From: Apostichopus leukothele
Lineage: Eukaryota; Echinodermata; Holothuroidea; Aspidochirotida; Stichopodidae
Direction: 5' to 3'
Length of the DNA: 26,684 nucleotides
Assembly (NCBI GenBank): GCA_010014835.2
Contig: JAAAKB020000011.1
Location: forward strand, 695,102 to 721,785
Numbering within the stretch: the stretch's first letter is position 1; each line of letters begins with the position of its first letter. The notes below the pieces were generated by a model that had not been told where the DNA came from, did not search any database, and was given only the letters and a program-made list of their open reading frames with translations. The position numbers and the translations under genes are program-made. This document shows, piece after piece, positions 9,123-21,003 of this stretch.

Positions 9123-9349
9123 ACCTACCCTACGACCGTTCGCAGTATGCATCCACCCAGTCCCGGTGGCTCAGGCGGTTCCGCGGTTTCCTCCGCCTCT
9201 TCTCCTCAACTCCAGTCACCACATTCCCAGACCTCCACCAGTTCAATCAGTGGCATGAGTGGCAGTGGAGACCTTAGTAAAACCAATCTCTACATCAGGG
9301 GCCTTCCAGAGAAAACCAGAGATGAAGATCTCGTCACACTATGTAAACC
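9123..9349 (+). CDS. rbms: Second coding exon of an RBMS/MSSP-family protein: Ser/Pro linker and start of RRM1
   Basis: The exon has 75 full codons plus two bases between a strong acceptor (TTTCTCTCGCAG, ending 9122) and a consensus donor (CC|GTAAGT at 9350). Residues 1-50 of the exon are Ser/Pro/Gly-rich, including MHPPSPGGSGG, which parallels the MAPPSPS linker of vertebrate RBMS proteins. Residues 51-62 read LSKTNLYIRGLP, the family signature that opens RRM1, with the RNP2 hexamer LYIRGL at 56-61. Then EKTRDEDLVTLCKP follows, matching the first helix region (vertebrate DQDLVKLCQP). The last codon is split after CC (Pro), as expected before the conserved YGKI. RBMS proteins bind single-stranded A/U-rich RNA or DNA through two RRMs and act in mRNA control. 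This is only the 5' part; RNP1, RRM2 and the C-terminus lie beyond the window. Fly shep is an equally close family reference. Confidence 0.92.
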
Positions 9350-9461
9350 GTAAGTCAGCAGCTGTTGCCTGCCTTCTTTTGGAATTCTCTTTCGCTATTT
9401 TTGTTTTTGTCAAAAAAAAAATTTACTGGCAAAAAAAGTCATTTCTATGCTAAATTTCTCC

Positions 9462-9478
9462 CTCCCCCCCCCCCCCCC
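9462..9478. repeat. Poly-C run
   Basis: A run of 15 Cs (9464-9478) preceded by CCT. It sits about 110 bases downstream of the exon B donor. Length is likely to vary between alleles and between assemblies. Confidence 0.9.
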
Positions 9479-10089
9479 AAACCTTGAATAACTGTATAAT
9501 TTTATCACTGAATAAATTTCTGAAGATAAAAAAGATATACAGATACTGTAGAGCTCTGATAATGGAGATTGTTTGATTCATAATATGATAATGGTGCTTT
9601 CAAAGCTCTCATTTATCATTTATAATTAACACAAATGAATAGTAACATCATTTGCGATAGTTGCAGTATAAAACAATGCAGCGGGTTAAATCTTGTGATG
9701 AAATTATCATGTTTAAGTGATAAAACCAATCAAAAGTTAATAAAATGGAGCGCCAGCCACCAGGGGATGTTAAGAAAGTCTTTGGCTTTTTTGTATCGAA
9801 CCACATTATGTCTCGTCCCTTGTCAATCTGTCAATGTTCGTCTAGATGGGATCGTGTACCTGCCTCCCCCTCCCACTCTCCCACTCTCCCAGACTACCAT
9901 TGCATTTGTCAATTCCTGGCAAATTCAGATATTCTCTTCTACCATGCTGAAGATCATGTGCACTTTACCATAACATTAGTTTCAATAACACATAACAAAC
10001 TAACTCGGCAATCCATTTCTTGATTTCAATAGAAAACTGTCCTGTTGAAGCTTATTAAGAAGTATTATACCGAAAAACAATGCAGAGAG

Positions 10090-10109
10090 CCCCCCCTCCC
10101 TCCCCCCCA
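10090..10109. repeat. C-rich tract
   Basis: A block of C runs separated by single Ts and one A. The minus strand is G-rich, with runs of 7, 3 and 7 Gs, enough to support four-tract quadruplex folding. Confidence 0.65.
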
Positions 10110-12336
10110 CCAGCCATTGATGCAATAAAAGAAGTCAATCGCCTTCTCTTCTCATTGAGGAATTGTGTAATAAAGTTTGTGTTTGTCCTTGTGAAGTCAG
10201 GCTCCTTTTACCAATTTGAGACAGATTAGATTCAGAGAGATAGATTTTCCTGAACTCTTCAACTATCCGACTTTTTTCTTTCCCGTTCAATCCCTTTGGG
10301 TATAGAGGCAAGGACTTGCTCTCTGCCTTGGCCCAACAAGAACTTCGCTCGACGACGACTTTAGTTAATACTTTCCCCAGTAATGCAAGTCTGCAGTGTA
10401 AAAATAGGCCGTTGGGTTTGATTGGTCTCCCTGTAAAGAAAAGTTTGCGTAATTGACACCGCGCAGAGAAAAAATGTCAACGAGGATGGTCGTATCTTCT
10501 TCGTCGGAATTCCCATCTTGGCCCCATTTTCCTCTCTAAGATGCTTAAATCTTGTAGCTGTACCTCAGCAATTTGCCCTCCAGTTTTTCCCCCAAGAAGA
10601 TCACATCACAAAATGTAGGAATATATACCTACCTGCACTTGGAATCAATTGCTTTAGCAGCCAAAAAATTTCTTACATTCATGGAGGAATTCTTCCTGAC
10701 TCAAAAATCTATCATCACAAAAGGTTATAAACAGTGCTATCCGATCACTCTAGAAGTTAATTTGCTCGGAATTTACTTTATTTCATGCTTTCAAAATATC
10801 ATCAAATCATGGGGACTTTCCCTAGTTCCTTGTGAAAAGCAAAACGATCTCATCGGTATTTTAACTTAACCCGAGCTTGATGGATGGTTGGTTAATTTCC
10901 CTCGGGATGCGAGAATGCTCAGAAGGAAGGATGGTGGTATTTTAGGGGGTGGAGGAAACGGAGTGTAAGACGCTCTTTGGAGAAGATGACTTTTCCAGAT
11001 GGTCATCGAGTACATCGTCTAAGGTTTATAACGAAATATGCCCCGAAAATGTTACTTTGATTTGCGGAAGGTACTAAAATACTAAGTCAAAATAAAGATC
11101 AAGCATGTTAACTGTATTAACCTCTGTCTCCAAAAGCATTTGCCATTACTGAAACATTACTCCAGGTCCACAGAATCGCTAGAAAGACAAATTTATGAAT
11201 AATTTGTTTTTTAAGTTTTCAGATTACTACCGATAACAGTCCTCTTTAATAGCCTTTACTATTAATAACCAACACTTGATCTCTGTGGTTCTTGAGAAAT
11301 AGAAAAACAACTTGAGATCTGTGTGAAGCTTTAACCTCACCATCTTGATATGTCAGGTCCCTTTCTAAACATAAAAACAACTTTGCGAACATGAAAGAGC
11401 ATTTGGTAATAATGGCATGTTTGTACCACATGGAGAATGCCTTCAAGTGTGTAATTTCTATTACAGATTTCTCCAAGGGATACTCTAAAGGGTTTTAAAA
11501 AGACCGAGAGATCATTTTCTTTGATTTATTTGTGATTTTAGTTACAAGTTTTTTTTTGACTTTTCAAAAGTGCAGCAGCAGTAGCAATGGCTGTTGATCA
11601 CACTTTCAGGTAGACATGTCTTCCCCGAGGCTGTCACGGATCCAAGATAAAAGCTTCGTTTATTGGATTTAAAAGACAACAGCAAGAAATGAAAGTGAGA
11701 TGACAGTAAGAAGCTAGGTTTATTTTAGTTTCTTTTTTTTTTGAAGGCGAAAGAAAATGCAGAATAAGAGAATGATTCGTTAATTGCTAAACTTCGATTC
11801 AGAAAGTCAAAATTTGCAAATAGACATATTTACTTCCAAGGACAATCTCGGATGGATGAAAATTGACAAAATTTGCATTATAAGTAATTTTTGTGAAAAG
11901 TTTCAGATATGTTGGGGAAAATAAACAAGATATACATTTCACAATCATGTTTTCATTTAAATCCTCTAAAAATAAAAAAAAAGGGGGGAAAAGGATGACA
12001 ATAATGGGATTTAATTTTGATGCATGCATCCATTTATAAGGAAAGCTGTTTATATTTGATGATTTCACGATATTTATCATCGTCTTTTCAGAGGGATTTG
12101 GGAAAAGGGAACTAAGATCTTTGCATGATGGACAATTAAAGCCAGATTTGATCTTTGAATGCAACCTGCACTGCTAGTTGATTTATCCCGTTTCTTTCCC
12201 TACCTACCAAAAATAAAAACCAAAAAAGTCACTTTTTATGGTTAACAAGCAATTTACATTTCTTTCCACATAATTTCACAGTTATATGAAAAGAGTACAA
12301 TGTTTGCGCTCTTGTTGAATGTAGGCCTTAACTCTG

Positions 12337-12350
12337 TTTGCCATGGCAAC
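12337..12350. promoter_or_regulatory. X-box-like (RFX) palindromic site
   Basis: TTTGCCATGGCAAC matches the RFX X-box form GTHNYYATRRNAAC at all constrained positions except the first. Its core TTGCCATGGCAA (12338-12349) is a perfect 12-bp palindrome. RFX factors bind such imperfect palindromes in ciliary and neural gene enhancers. In intron 2 it would be an enhancer element at best; chance occurrence is possible. Confidence 0.35.
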
Positions 12351-12663
12351 ATGGCAAAAATATGATGCTTTAAAAATTATGCACAAAAAACACAAATTAT
12401 TGATAATGGGCACTTTCCCCCTCAGTAGTCTGTTTACATTCAGGCCCTTTATATCAAGTTTCCGTGAAGCGTGGAAGTTGTGAGTCGCTAACTCCTCTTA
12501 AGACTCCTCCAAGTTAATTAACAAGGGTATTCGGCTGCTTTATAATTCTTCTCTCTCTCTTTTGCTTGTCATTCGACAAACACTCGCTTGCCTCTCATTC
12601 AGTTTCTCATCGAGTTTTCAACGAGAGGAAAATGTCACCTCCATCATGTCCGTTCGTCGTCAG

Positions 12664-12713
12664 TTTTTTTTTTTTTTTTTTTTTCTTTTTTCTTTTTTTT
12701 CCCTTTCCCCCTT
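12664..12713. repeat. Poly-T and polypyrimidine tract
   Basis: A run of 21 Ts is followed by C-interrupted T runs and then CCCTTTCCCCC. It is the source of a Phe-rich stretch in a chance open frame at 12566-12874. It could be a decayed minus-strand poly-A tail, but no retroelement body was recognised beside it. Confidence 0.85.
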
Positions 12714-13872
12714 GTTGTAAGGTGAGAAGTTCCTCACCCTTTTCAGATGACAAACAGATAAACTGGTTTCGGGAGGAAGCTTGGTCGGTAATCGAAGGAG
12801 GTCAGAAAGCATTTTCATCCGCTCTCCCAGCCTTTAGATATCAATTCAAAATGCTGAAAAAAAAGCAATTTTAAAAGTGGAGATTGAATCATGCCGGGCC
12901 TCAGGTCGACGATTAATTTACGATGGTCTGTGATGTACAAACTGTTTTCCTATGGCCCTGTTCTCTCTCAAGAAATATGTATTATCAGCTTTTGCGTGGT
13001 CGTGGCGGGCAGTCACTTACGAATTGAACAGAAGAAGAAAATTGAAAGTGGAGAGGAGTTGCGTTTTGATATGCCCGCTTCAGTTATTATCAGATTAATG
13101 CTGATAGGAAAGATCACATGCGTCCTATACTACGGGTAGTTATGTGGGACTTAATAGTGCACTTTCACCTATAGTTATGACCTCCTTATTGCAATGGTTT
13201 AATGTCCCTGCTTAAACTGCGTTTGGCCATATATTGAGGTTGTTCACCTCTTTAAGGACTGCCTCAAAATTCAAACCCGTTCTACGTGTTTTATCACCAA
13301 TTGCTAACATCACTGGCAAATCTGATCAATTTTGCTGCTGAAAGTTTTATGAAAATTATTACTTCGTCAGAAAAGGACAGCCCACGAAGAAACGATGTTT
13401 ACACAGAGATTATAAAAGTTATTTGAAATGCACAGTAGAGCAATGTCACTCCTATAAGCTGTAGGCCTTCACGTTTGTCTCTAAACTGAATTGCTTGCAA
13501 TATATCATCAATCCTGGTCACCCATTTGTATCACTCTGTCATTCGAGCTAAGTTAAAAATTACAAGAGGGATCCAACAAAATTTAGGAAATTTTGTGAGA
13601 ATTAGACCAACATTTGTCATGTTGGAAATATAATAAGAGGGATGTAACAGGACGGCTCACAAGGGCATCGAAAAACCGCCTGTGTTGATCCAAACTATTC
13701 CAGAACGAGTAATAGTATAGTCAATAGTACAGTGGAACCAAATATGCACCTCAAAACGTATTCCCACATTTTATTTGCTATGTAGGACATAGTCCTCATA
13801 AACATCGGCTAATTGATCACAAAATTTGGTTCTATGACACCGATGATCAAAACTTTGAATAACTGTTATATT

Positions 13873-13889
13873 TATGTATGTATGTATGA
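13873..13889. repeat. (TATG)n microsatellite
   Basis: About four TATG units followed by a degenerate continuation (AAAGTATGTGC). Confidence 0.7.
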
Positions 13890-15650
13890 AAGTATGTGCA
13901 CATATAAGCGCATGCTGAATGCAATTTTGTCTTGCTTCGGATGGGCTGTTGCCAAGAAGAATTGATTGTAGTTTTCTGCACATGATGGATTATCATACAT
14001 ATATACATTCAGCTTGGCCATTAGTGAGCCATTCAAACTTTACACATGGACGAAACAAGTCTCATTTTTGCACAGGTGTGAAATGAATTACGGTTTAGGC
14101 TGAGCCGGGCTGCAGAATCTAATGCAACTAATCTATCCTGTACAGTAAACTCTCGAGTGACATTTGCTAAAATTAGGGAAGTAGGTTTTCACGGTTCATC
14201 GAATTTGATATGAGAATATAATCTTTGAACTTGTCGGTAGCGATGAGCAGAAATTTGGCATTCTGCATGAGCAGCCACCTCTGCCAAAGTGCTTGATTGG
14301 AATAAGTCTCTTATTTGCCAACTAATTTATTAATAGTGTTCTGCTGTTTGCTCCAAAAAGTCACATTCTCCCGAAACGTACAAATTTTGCGAAAGTTAAG
14401 TGTTTGACATACACAAATGGTATGTATGCAAAGTGAGATATATGTGGCTCTGTACATAACATGACAGTGTTATATACAAAAACGGAACTAACACAGACAT
14501 GCACAAAAGTAGAGTTATCTTCTTTCAAATTCCAAATTAACAGTTGGAGGAAAAAAGTCGGTTGGGTGGTGGTCGGGGGTAGGAGGGACACGGGACATTT
14601 TCCTCCTCCATAAAATCTTCAGTGATATGTATTCCTTAAATCCATGGTTTAGTACACACTGCATTTTCATTTATGAGCCTTAACCTTTCTGTAGTTTCAT
14701 TTTAATTTTCATTTCACTTGCAGCTAATAATTAGACAACTTTTTATCATGTCAGAAATGTTCACATTAGTTTTCTTTATTTTTGCTGAGATGATTTATTT
14801 CGGGAAATTACTGAATCATATTCTCAAGTAAGTGCTCCCCACTCGTGCTCTCTCTACGGCTCGAAAAAAAAGAAAACAAATTTCATGCGACCTCCATCTT
14901 AAGGTGATAATTTTGTCAGCCGTGAGGAGTTTTACATGGATGCGGAGTAGTATTTTATCAAATTTTTACGAAGGAGATAACAACGTTCAAGGCTGCCTCG
15001 GGATGTTTGAAAATTCTTATTACAGTCGTTTTTGGCGACGTCAGGCTGGCTTGGGTGTACTGATGCTATCTCATTAATTTTCACGGCCTGTGCTAATGGA
15101 TTCAACAGCATCTTTGAAAGATATTCATTTGGAAGAGAGGTTTATGACTTGCTGAAACGATAAGAATAATCACTTTGTAATATTTGCTCCTGACTCTTGG
15201 CTTTGAAATTTTTTGATCACTTTAAGTGTTTTTATAATAAGTTAATTTCATCGAACATTGTGGAGGTCTACCAAAAGGGGAAGAATTAAAAAGCACGTGC
15301 CATTTCCATGGTTATGAAAGCATAGCTGTAATTGCTTAGCAACAGAAAAGTCAGTTGTATTTGTGGAAATTGGCCACAATTATTGTCTTAAAATCGTATC
15401 AAAATTGTATATGTTTCGGAATAATTCTGAAGAAAGCCAAAGAAAGGGTGTCACTCATGTTTCTCCCTACCCTTGCCATGAAAAACCAAAATTTAAATAG
15501 GGGAGTTGTAAGTGGTTAGGTTTGGACTGGCAATAGAATAAGGCTGGAAGTAAAACTCTTCGTAGTAAAAGTGAAATACACCGTTAGAATCAATACTAAC
15601 CAGAGAACAAAAATGAACCTTTATATTGCTGTAACTGGTAGAAGTTTTCA

Positions 15651-15671
15651 GGGGGGGATGGGGGGTGGGGG
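15651..15671 (+). repeat. G-quadruplex-prone G tract
   Basis: G runs of 7, 6 and 5 are separated by AT and T. The 7-G run can supply two 3-G tracts, giving a canonical four-tract pattern with short loops on the plus strand, which is also the RNA sense of the intron. Confidence 0.75.
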
Positions 15672-15964
15672 TCTATGGTGGCACTGAAGAGAAGGGGGAG
15701 AGATTACAACTGAGGTAATCCTGCTGAAAGTGAAAGTAAGCAAGGAACTATTTCTGCCGCAATGCATTATGGGTGACCAATGCGCTTGATTTACTTACCG
15801 ACAATACAGACTTAATTACAACACAGTGAACACACATCATGACATATATTCTTAAGATAGCACTATAGTAAAAGTAAATGGCACTAGTAAAGCACATAAT
15901 TCCTCCTGATCCCCCTGTCCACCCATCCTTACTCAGGACATAGTATGGCCAACTTTGGCCATCT

Positions 15965-16026
15965 ATTTATAATAAATAATATATACATATATATATAAAT
16001 ATAAATATAAAAAGAGAGAGAGAGAA
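15965..16026. repeat. Compound TA / TATAAA / GA microsatellite
   Basis: TA-rich repeats pass into ATAAATATAAATATAAA-type units and end in a (GA)6-like run. This is ordinary compound simple sequence. Confidence 0.85.
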
Positions 16027-16843
16027 GGCCAAGATTGATTAAACTTGCAGAAGACCTCTAGCTCATCAACCTGAACATGATCCATGGGCAAGGTTTTCTA
16101 CCGAAGGTGAGAAAACGCGCTCAATTATTTAACTCTGGGTCTTATCGTCCCGTCTCCCGAGGTAATATTATCGGTGAAATCAAAGATGATAATGATCGTA
16201 TTACCATCACCATCTCACCGAACCAAACCAAACTTTATCAACTCCTCTGTAAAATGATGTCATTGAAAATCTGCTGGAATAGAATAGCCAGAAAAAAAGA
16301 TGACAAACAAAAATACCTTGAAAGAATCGGAAGGGGGAACTAGTGGAAATGGAAAAAGAATAGGGAAATATGTGAAACTGAGAACTGCCTCAAAGAATTA
16401 TCCAAAGTCCATCATGTTCCAGTGGCTTGTTTTTTTTCCGAGGGTTTTAGTATTTGTGTATTGAAACTTGAACGGAAACAAAGGATGTGTCATACACTAT
16501 TAATAGCTATTACATAGTCTTCCTTGAAGTTGAGAAATGGCCCTTACATTTGGGAAAGGTTTTTTTCTGAATTTTGAGCAGGTTTTGCTTCAAATTTCAT
16601 TTTCATAGTAAATTATAATATTCTTTGATTGGAATAGCCCTCAATATGAAAGCAAAAGTTTACCTATTTGAAGTTTTTTATTTCATATTTGAAGACTTGC
16701 TAATGTGAGGAAAACCTAAACTGGCAGTTTCAACTTTTTAGTTTTTTGTGCGTATTTGTTTGTTTATTATTTTTCTTCGATATTGCATTAAGATTCTTTT
16801 ATTCCTTGCTGGAGGCAAAAGAAATCTATGCAATGGTGATGGA

Positions 16844-16862
16844 GTGTGTGTGTGTATGTGTG
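16844..16862. repeat. (GT)n microsatellite
   Basis: About nine GT units with one TA interruption. A similar shorter run lies near 20466-20476. Confidence 0.8.
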
Positions 16863-16882
16863 ACACTTGCTTGTAAACACAG

Positions 16883-17150
16883 TAACTCAAAAGGTTAATG
16901 GTGGATTAACTTCATACTAGGTATGTGGATCCCTGTAGCGAGTACAAGAAGTCTGTTGTTTTCTGTCAAGTTCGATGGTCATTTGTGGTCAACTTAGGTC
17001 AAAGTCTGAAACATTATGAATAGATAACTCAAAAAAGTACATCTTTGTTGAACTTCATACATGGTATTCATTTTATCAAGATATATTTCACACCATATAA
17101 AGTTATAAACAATGTCATATAACTCTGACCAACTATTTAAAGGGATTTGT
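16883..17150 (+). repeat. Two diverged copies of a dispersed repeat unit of about 142 bp
   Basis: Copy 1 begins TAACTCAAAAGGTTAATGG at 16883 and reaches AACTTCATACTAGGTAT near 16908-16924. Copy 2 begins TAACTCAAAAAAGTACATC at 17025 and reaches AACTTCATACATGGTAT at the same relative spot. The shared blocks TAACTCAAAA and AACTTCATAC-GGTAT keep register over about 40 bases; similarity then fades. From memory, related units (CTCAAGAACTA...TTCATACTTGGTATGTGG) are common in marine invertebrate DNA as tandem, recurring noncoding units, but I cannot verify this here. Right boundary uncertain. Confidence 0.5.
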
Positions 17151-17880
17151 AAGCTCAAAGTTGGTCAAATATATCTATATTTCACATTGGAAGACTGTTA
17201 TTTCTGGATATTGAATCATTTTGGTTTAAACTTCTATACTGTAAAATCCTTATGAGTTGAATGATATGGTTGATGCCCACAAGAGATTTCTACAAATCTT
17301 TTCTGGTTCTTAGTCAATTCTTGGAGAAATATAACTCACTTGCTCTACATTTAGTCAAATAGTTACAGTACTTTGTAGTTTGAGCAAAATGTATGGCAAG
17401 GAATCATAAAGCTAACTGGCTTTCTGGTTTGTTTCCCCCTCACACTTCTTCAATCGCCTTTGAAGTTTAGAATAAATATTAGGGTAAAGGCTACTGCAGT
17501 TTGATAAGAGGGAAGGATAAGGTGGAGCATTAAGAATGCTAATTAGAAATCTCTGTACAGTTAATTATCTGTCGACTTGTTTTAAGTCAACAAGGACAAC
17601 CTATTGAGAAAACAGATGCTATGTGGACTGAGAAGGTATAGGCTCTTACACTATGTACTGCTTAGCTGTAAACCTACAATGGATTATCATTACTCATACA
17701 TTATCAATGGCTCAGCTATGATGAGACCAAACTTCGTTTTTGCAAGTATATAGCAACAGTGGTATGTTTTAGTAAAGTTAAGCTATACTCACTGAAGCTG
17801 CAATTATGTATGCTACCATTTCTCAGTTGGAGAAAAAAAATTACTCTCTGCTTGGTTGAATAAAAAGGGAGAAGTCACAT

Positions 17881-17954
17881 GACACATACATGATACGCTA
17901 AAATATATATTGATGATATATAAATGGGCACTGTAATCAACGTATGTATGTGTC
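17881..17954. repeat. Nested imperfect inverted repeat, 74 bp
   Basis: The left arm GACACATACATGATACG (17881-17897) pairs imperfectly with CGTATGTATGTGTC (17941-17954). Eight outer and four inner base pairs are perfect. An AT-rich inner stem (ATATAT...ATATAT) lies between. This may be a small MITE remnant or chance AT-rich folding. Confidence 0.4.
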
Positions 17955-18300
17955 CTAACTATGATGATATATGTATAGGCCGATATATCCAAGACATTTA
18001 CAATCTGAGCAATGTATAGTTTCCTTCAGTTGAAAAAAACTGAATTGAAAGAGAAATGTGCCAGCTATTCTGATTGGTCCATTCACAACTGATTTGAAGG
18101 GAACACCTGCAGGTTCTGTGTCAGTTGACATAAAGATAAATCACCTTTGACCTATAACCTTCCAAGAAGATTTTTTGATGATATGAACCATATTATATTT
18201 GTCTATCTATTGGCAGCAGTATCTTCTTTGCTTTTCTTAGATTTACTCTATATTGGTTTATTGCCCACTGGGAATGGCATATCACTCAGGGCATAATGAC

Positions 18301-18392
18301 AAGAGAGGGGAGGTATAAGAGGTGAAGAGCGGACAGGAGAAGGGGAGGGGGAGGGGGAGGGATAAGAGGAGGAAGGATAAGAGGAGGAAGGG
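18301..18392 (+). repeat. Purine-rich tract with quadruplex motif and 15-bp tandem repeat
   Basis: About 92 bases are nearly all A and G on the plus strand. At 18342-18361 four G runs (4, 5, 5 and 3) are separated by single As, a very strong quadruplex pattern. At 18361-18375 and 18376-18390 the unit GATAAGAGGAGGAAG is repeated perfectly. Such mirror-rich purine tracts can also form triplex (H-DNA). Confidence 0.8.
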
Positions 18393-19170
18393 ACATAGTG
18401 TCCTAATTTATGTGACATGGACATGTGAACTGAAAAAAAGTCATCACCTACCCCTGGGTCTCATATTTTAAAAGATTGGTTTTGTTACTAACATTGGCAG
18501 GATTTTCATAGACCCCTATAATTACTTTTATCCTCTTTACCCTACCACCCTCTCCCACCCCCCATCTAGAACCCCTGTGTCATAGCTATGTGCATTACAA
18601 ACATGGATTCATGAGAGAAAATAGTCACAAGCAACACATTCTGACACACTGGAAATGAAGAACAAAATAGAGATCAAATATTAAGTTTCTAACTCTGGAT
18701 TTGCAGTACCTGAAAAGTTCTCAGAAAGAAGGAAGCATCATAGGTATATGTGACAGTATGTTGAAATCCCGGGCGTGACACCTCATTCCCAGAAATCTGT
18801 ATTGATAACAATTTTACAACTGACATTCTTGAAATTTTTTCAGTGCCTGTGCCTTTTCATTTACTGTGGTTTTTGTGGTTTTAAATGACTGGGAATCTTG
18901 TACCACCACTTAACCTATAAATGTGTACTTGAGGGGGATTTACAATCTCGTCAGGTAAAAAGAATGTCAACTAACTTTGGTGCTTCTTCTTGAGTAAATT
19001 TCCCTTATGATCATGGAGGATAAATCATGCTTGAGTGGAATTTTTGTTGGAAAAATAATAATGACTCATTTATTAGACCATAATTTTAATATTGTGTACA
19101 TACTTTAAATCTGTACATATCCCCATTAAAAAAATGCCTGACATATGTAACTCATTCCTTGTTGGAAGGA

Positions 19171-19199
19171 GGGTGGGATGGGGAGGGGGGAGGGGAGGG
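19171..19199 (+). repeat. G-quadruplex-prone tract
   Basis: Six G runs (3, 3, 4, 6, 4 and 3) are separated by one or two non-G bases, giving several possible quadruplex registers on the plus strand. Confidence 0.8.
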
Positions 19200-21003
19200 A
19201 CTAAAGGAATCTTTGTGATGGTGATTTCGTGTTCGTGGGTGCGTGTGGTGTATGTGTTGTGAGCAGCTGAATTGAACTTCACAAGATCAATGATGAGTAC
19301 AAGAAGAACATTATTGAAATTGAGAGGTCCAAGGTCAACAGAGGTCAAAGTGTTGAAACCTTATAAGCACCACATTATGCATCAAATGGTTTTCAAACTG
19401 CGTATGAAGTTGGCTTTCTGGTTGAGTATATCAACTGTTAACATGACACGAAACAATAACCGATTGACTGGGTGTACGAAAATTACCTTTTCTTTCCGCA
19501 ACATCTGTATTGACGAATTTTACAGAATGCAACACAGAAAATGATTCCACTCCTACTGTCAAATTTCAATTTTCTTCGAGAAAGTGTATGCAGTGCACAG
19601 TTAATCGAGAGCAGTACACAATTGTGTGCGAGTAAAATCTGAATATGTCATTAAAAATATTTTAATCACTTTTCCCCTGCCATATGGAAAGTATGTGTGG
19701 CACTCAAACCCTTCCATGCCAGCACTTGCATGGAATTGTGGTCTTCTTAAAAAATAAAAAAAAATGGGTAGGTATATAAGTTATTCAGCTTTGCTTCAGG
19801 GACACAACAAGCTTCTTTACCATTGAAATTTGATTGTGCAACTCTTGGGCTGTGTACTAAAACCCTTTAGGAATGTGTTAGGGCTTTTCAAGAGGTTTGA
19901 ATAGTAAGCAGTGTGACCCTTATCAAACCAAAGGGCTGCTTGAGTAAGCACATAGACAAGTCCACAAGTGCGAGGTTGGAATTCCTCTGTGCTGCAATTC
20001 AATAGAGTTAGCTAGATTATGGGGAGTTTAACAACACAATTGGAAGAAAGCAAGAAAAGAAAGAAAGAAGTCACAAAGGCTGTTTTTGAGTGCTAGCAAT
20101 GAAGTATAAATCAAATATGTTTTGTTATTTCTTTTTGGAAGTTAAAAAAAAGCCTCAAGAGTTATTTTGGCATAGGCCAGTATTCAGGAGTCTGCATGGG
20201 AAGGAATTTTGTTTGTCAGAAAAAAAAGCCTTTAGTGACAGAAACTGCCTTGCTTGTTAGATTGAACTTTGACTGCAGTTTTTTTCAAAACAAGGCCCTG
20301 GTAAGAAAAGGCAATCAAACAAAATTATGAATGGCAAATTTATTGAACAGGAAAATTTGAAAAAGAAGGCAAAAGAAAGTGTAATTTGACTGTGCCTGTT
20401 TTCAAGTAACCTTTAGAAGAGCCTAAGCTTTTACAGCTTTTGCAGGATTTTCAGAGTCCTAGAGGTGTGTGTGTGTTTCATGTTGTATGCATGGCTGGAC
20501 GTTAAGAGACATTGGGAAATTTGCTGCAGTACCCTTAGTTCTAGCAGACACACAGCAGCATAGAGTGGAGAGCCCAAAAAGAAAGCCTAAACCTACGTTC
20601 AAATTTTCATGAGCTTGGCACACTTTAGTCACTTCCATTAGGATAGGTTATAGGTGAGATGAAAAGTGGCACAATTAATTGAATATTCATAACTAAGAAC
20701 TTGTGATTATTTGTTAAACTGCATTTAATACTGCAGGTGATGGCGATATTATCCCCAACCCAAACAATTTTAGTATTTCGTAACTTAACCGGAGTTAACC
20801 CCCTTCATTCTTTTCACCCACCCCCTTCCCCTTCCCTTCCTCCCCCTCTACAAATTAAAGTTTGCAGAGACCAAAATCTGTCAAAGGTAGTCTCCAATGG
20901 CAACCAATGTTATGTTGATTACCTTCTAGTAATGTAAACATAACTGATAGTGTTGCATCAACCCACATGTTCAGTATACCAATAGAACTTGAGCTATTGG
21001 GAC

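Noticed and set aside
9635-10023. Two overlapping open frames of 92-112 codons just after exon B
   Set aside because: They run through C-rich simple sequence, have no domain or splice partner, and overlap in different frames; treated as chance.
11799-12164. 121-codon minus-strand open frame, the longest in the window
   Set aside because: It is Phe/Lys/Asn-rich as AT-rich noncoding DNA tends to be, with no motif, no splice structure and no resemblance to a known family.
12566-12874. 102-codon plus-strand open frame
   Set aside because: It spans the poly-T run, which gives poly-Phe, and has no recognisable domain.
16084-16106. ATG GGC AAG GTT, reading MGKV as in the start of human RBMS1, followed by AG|GTGAGA
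   Set aside because: It lies downstream of the exon that starts RRM1, continues FYRR rather than WKQQ, and has no place in the gene order; judged a coincidence.
19680-19695. Pyrimidine-rich stretch followed by CATATGGAAAG, resembling the YGK start of the next RRM1 exon
   Set aside because: There is no AG acceptor dinucleotide directly before it, and the following codons do not read IVST or similar.
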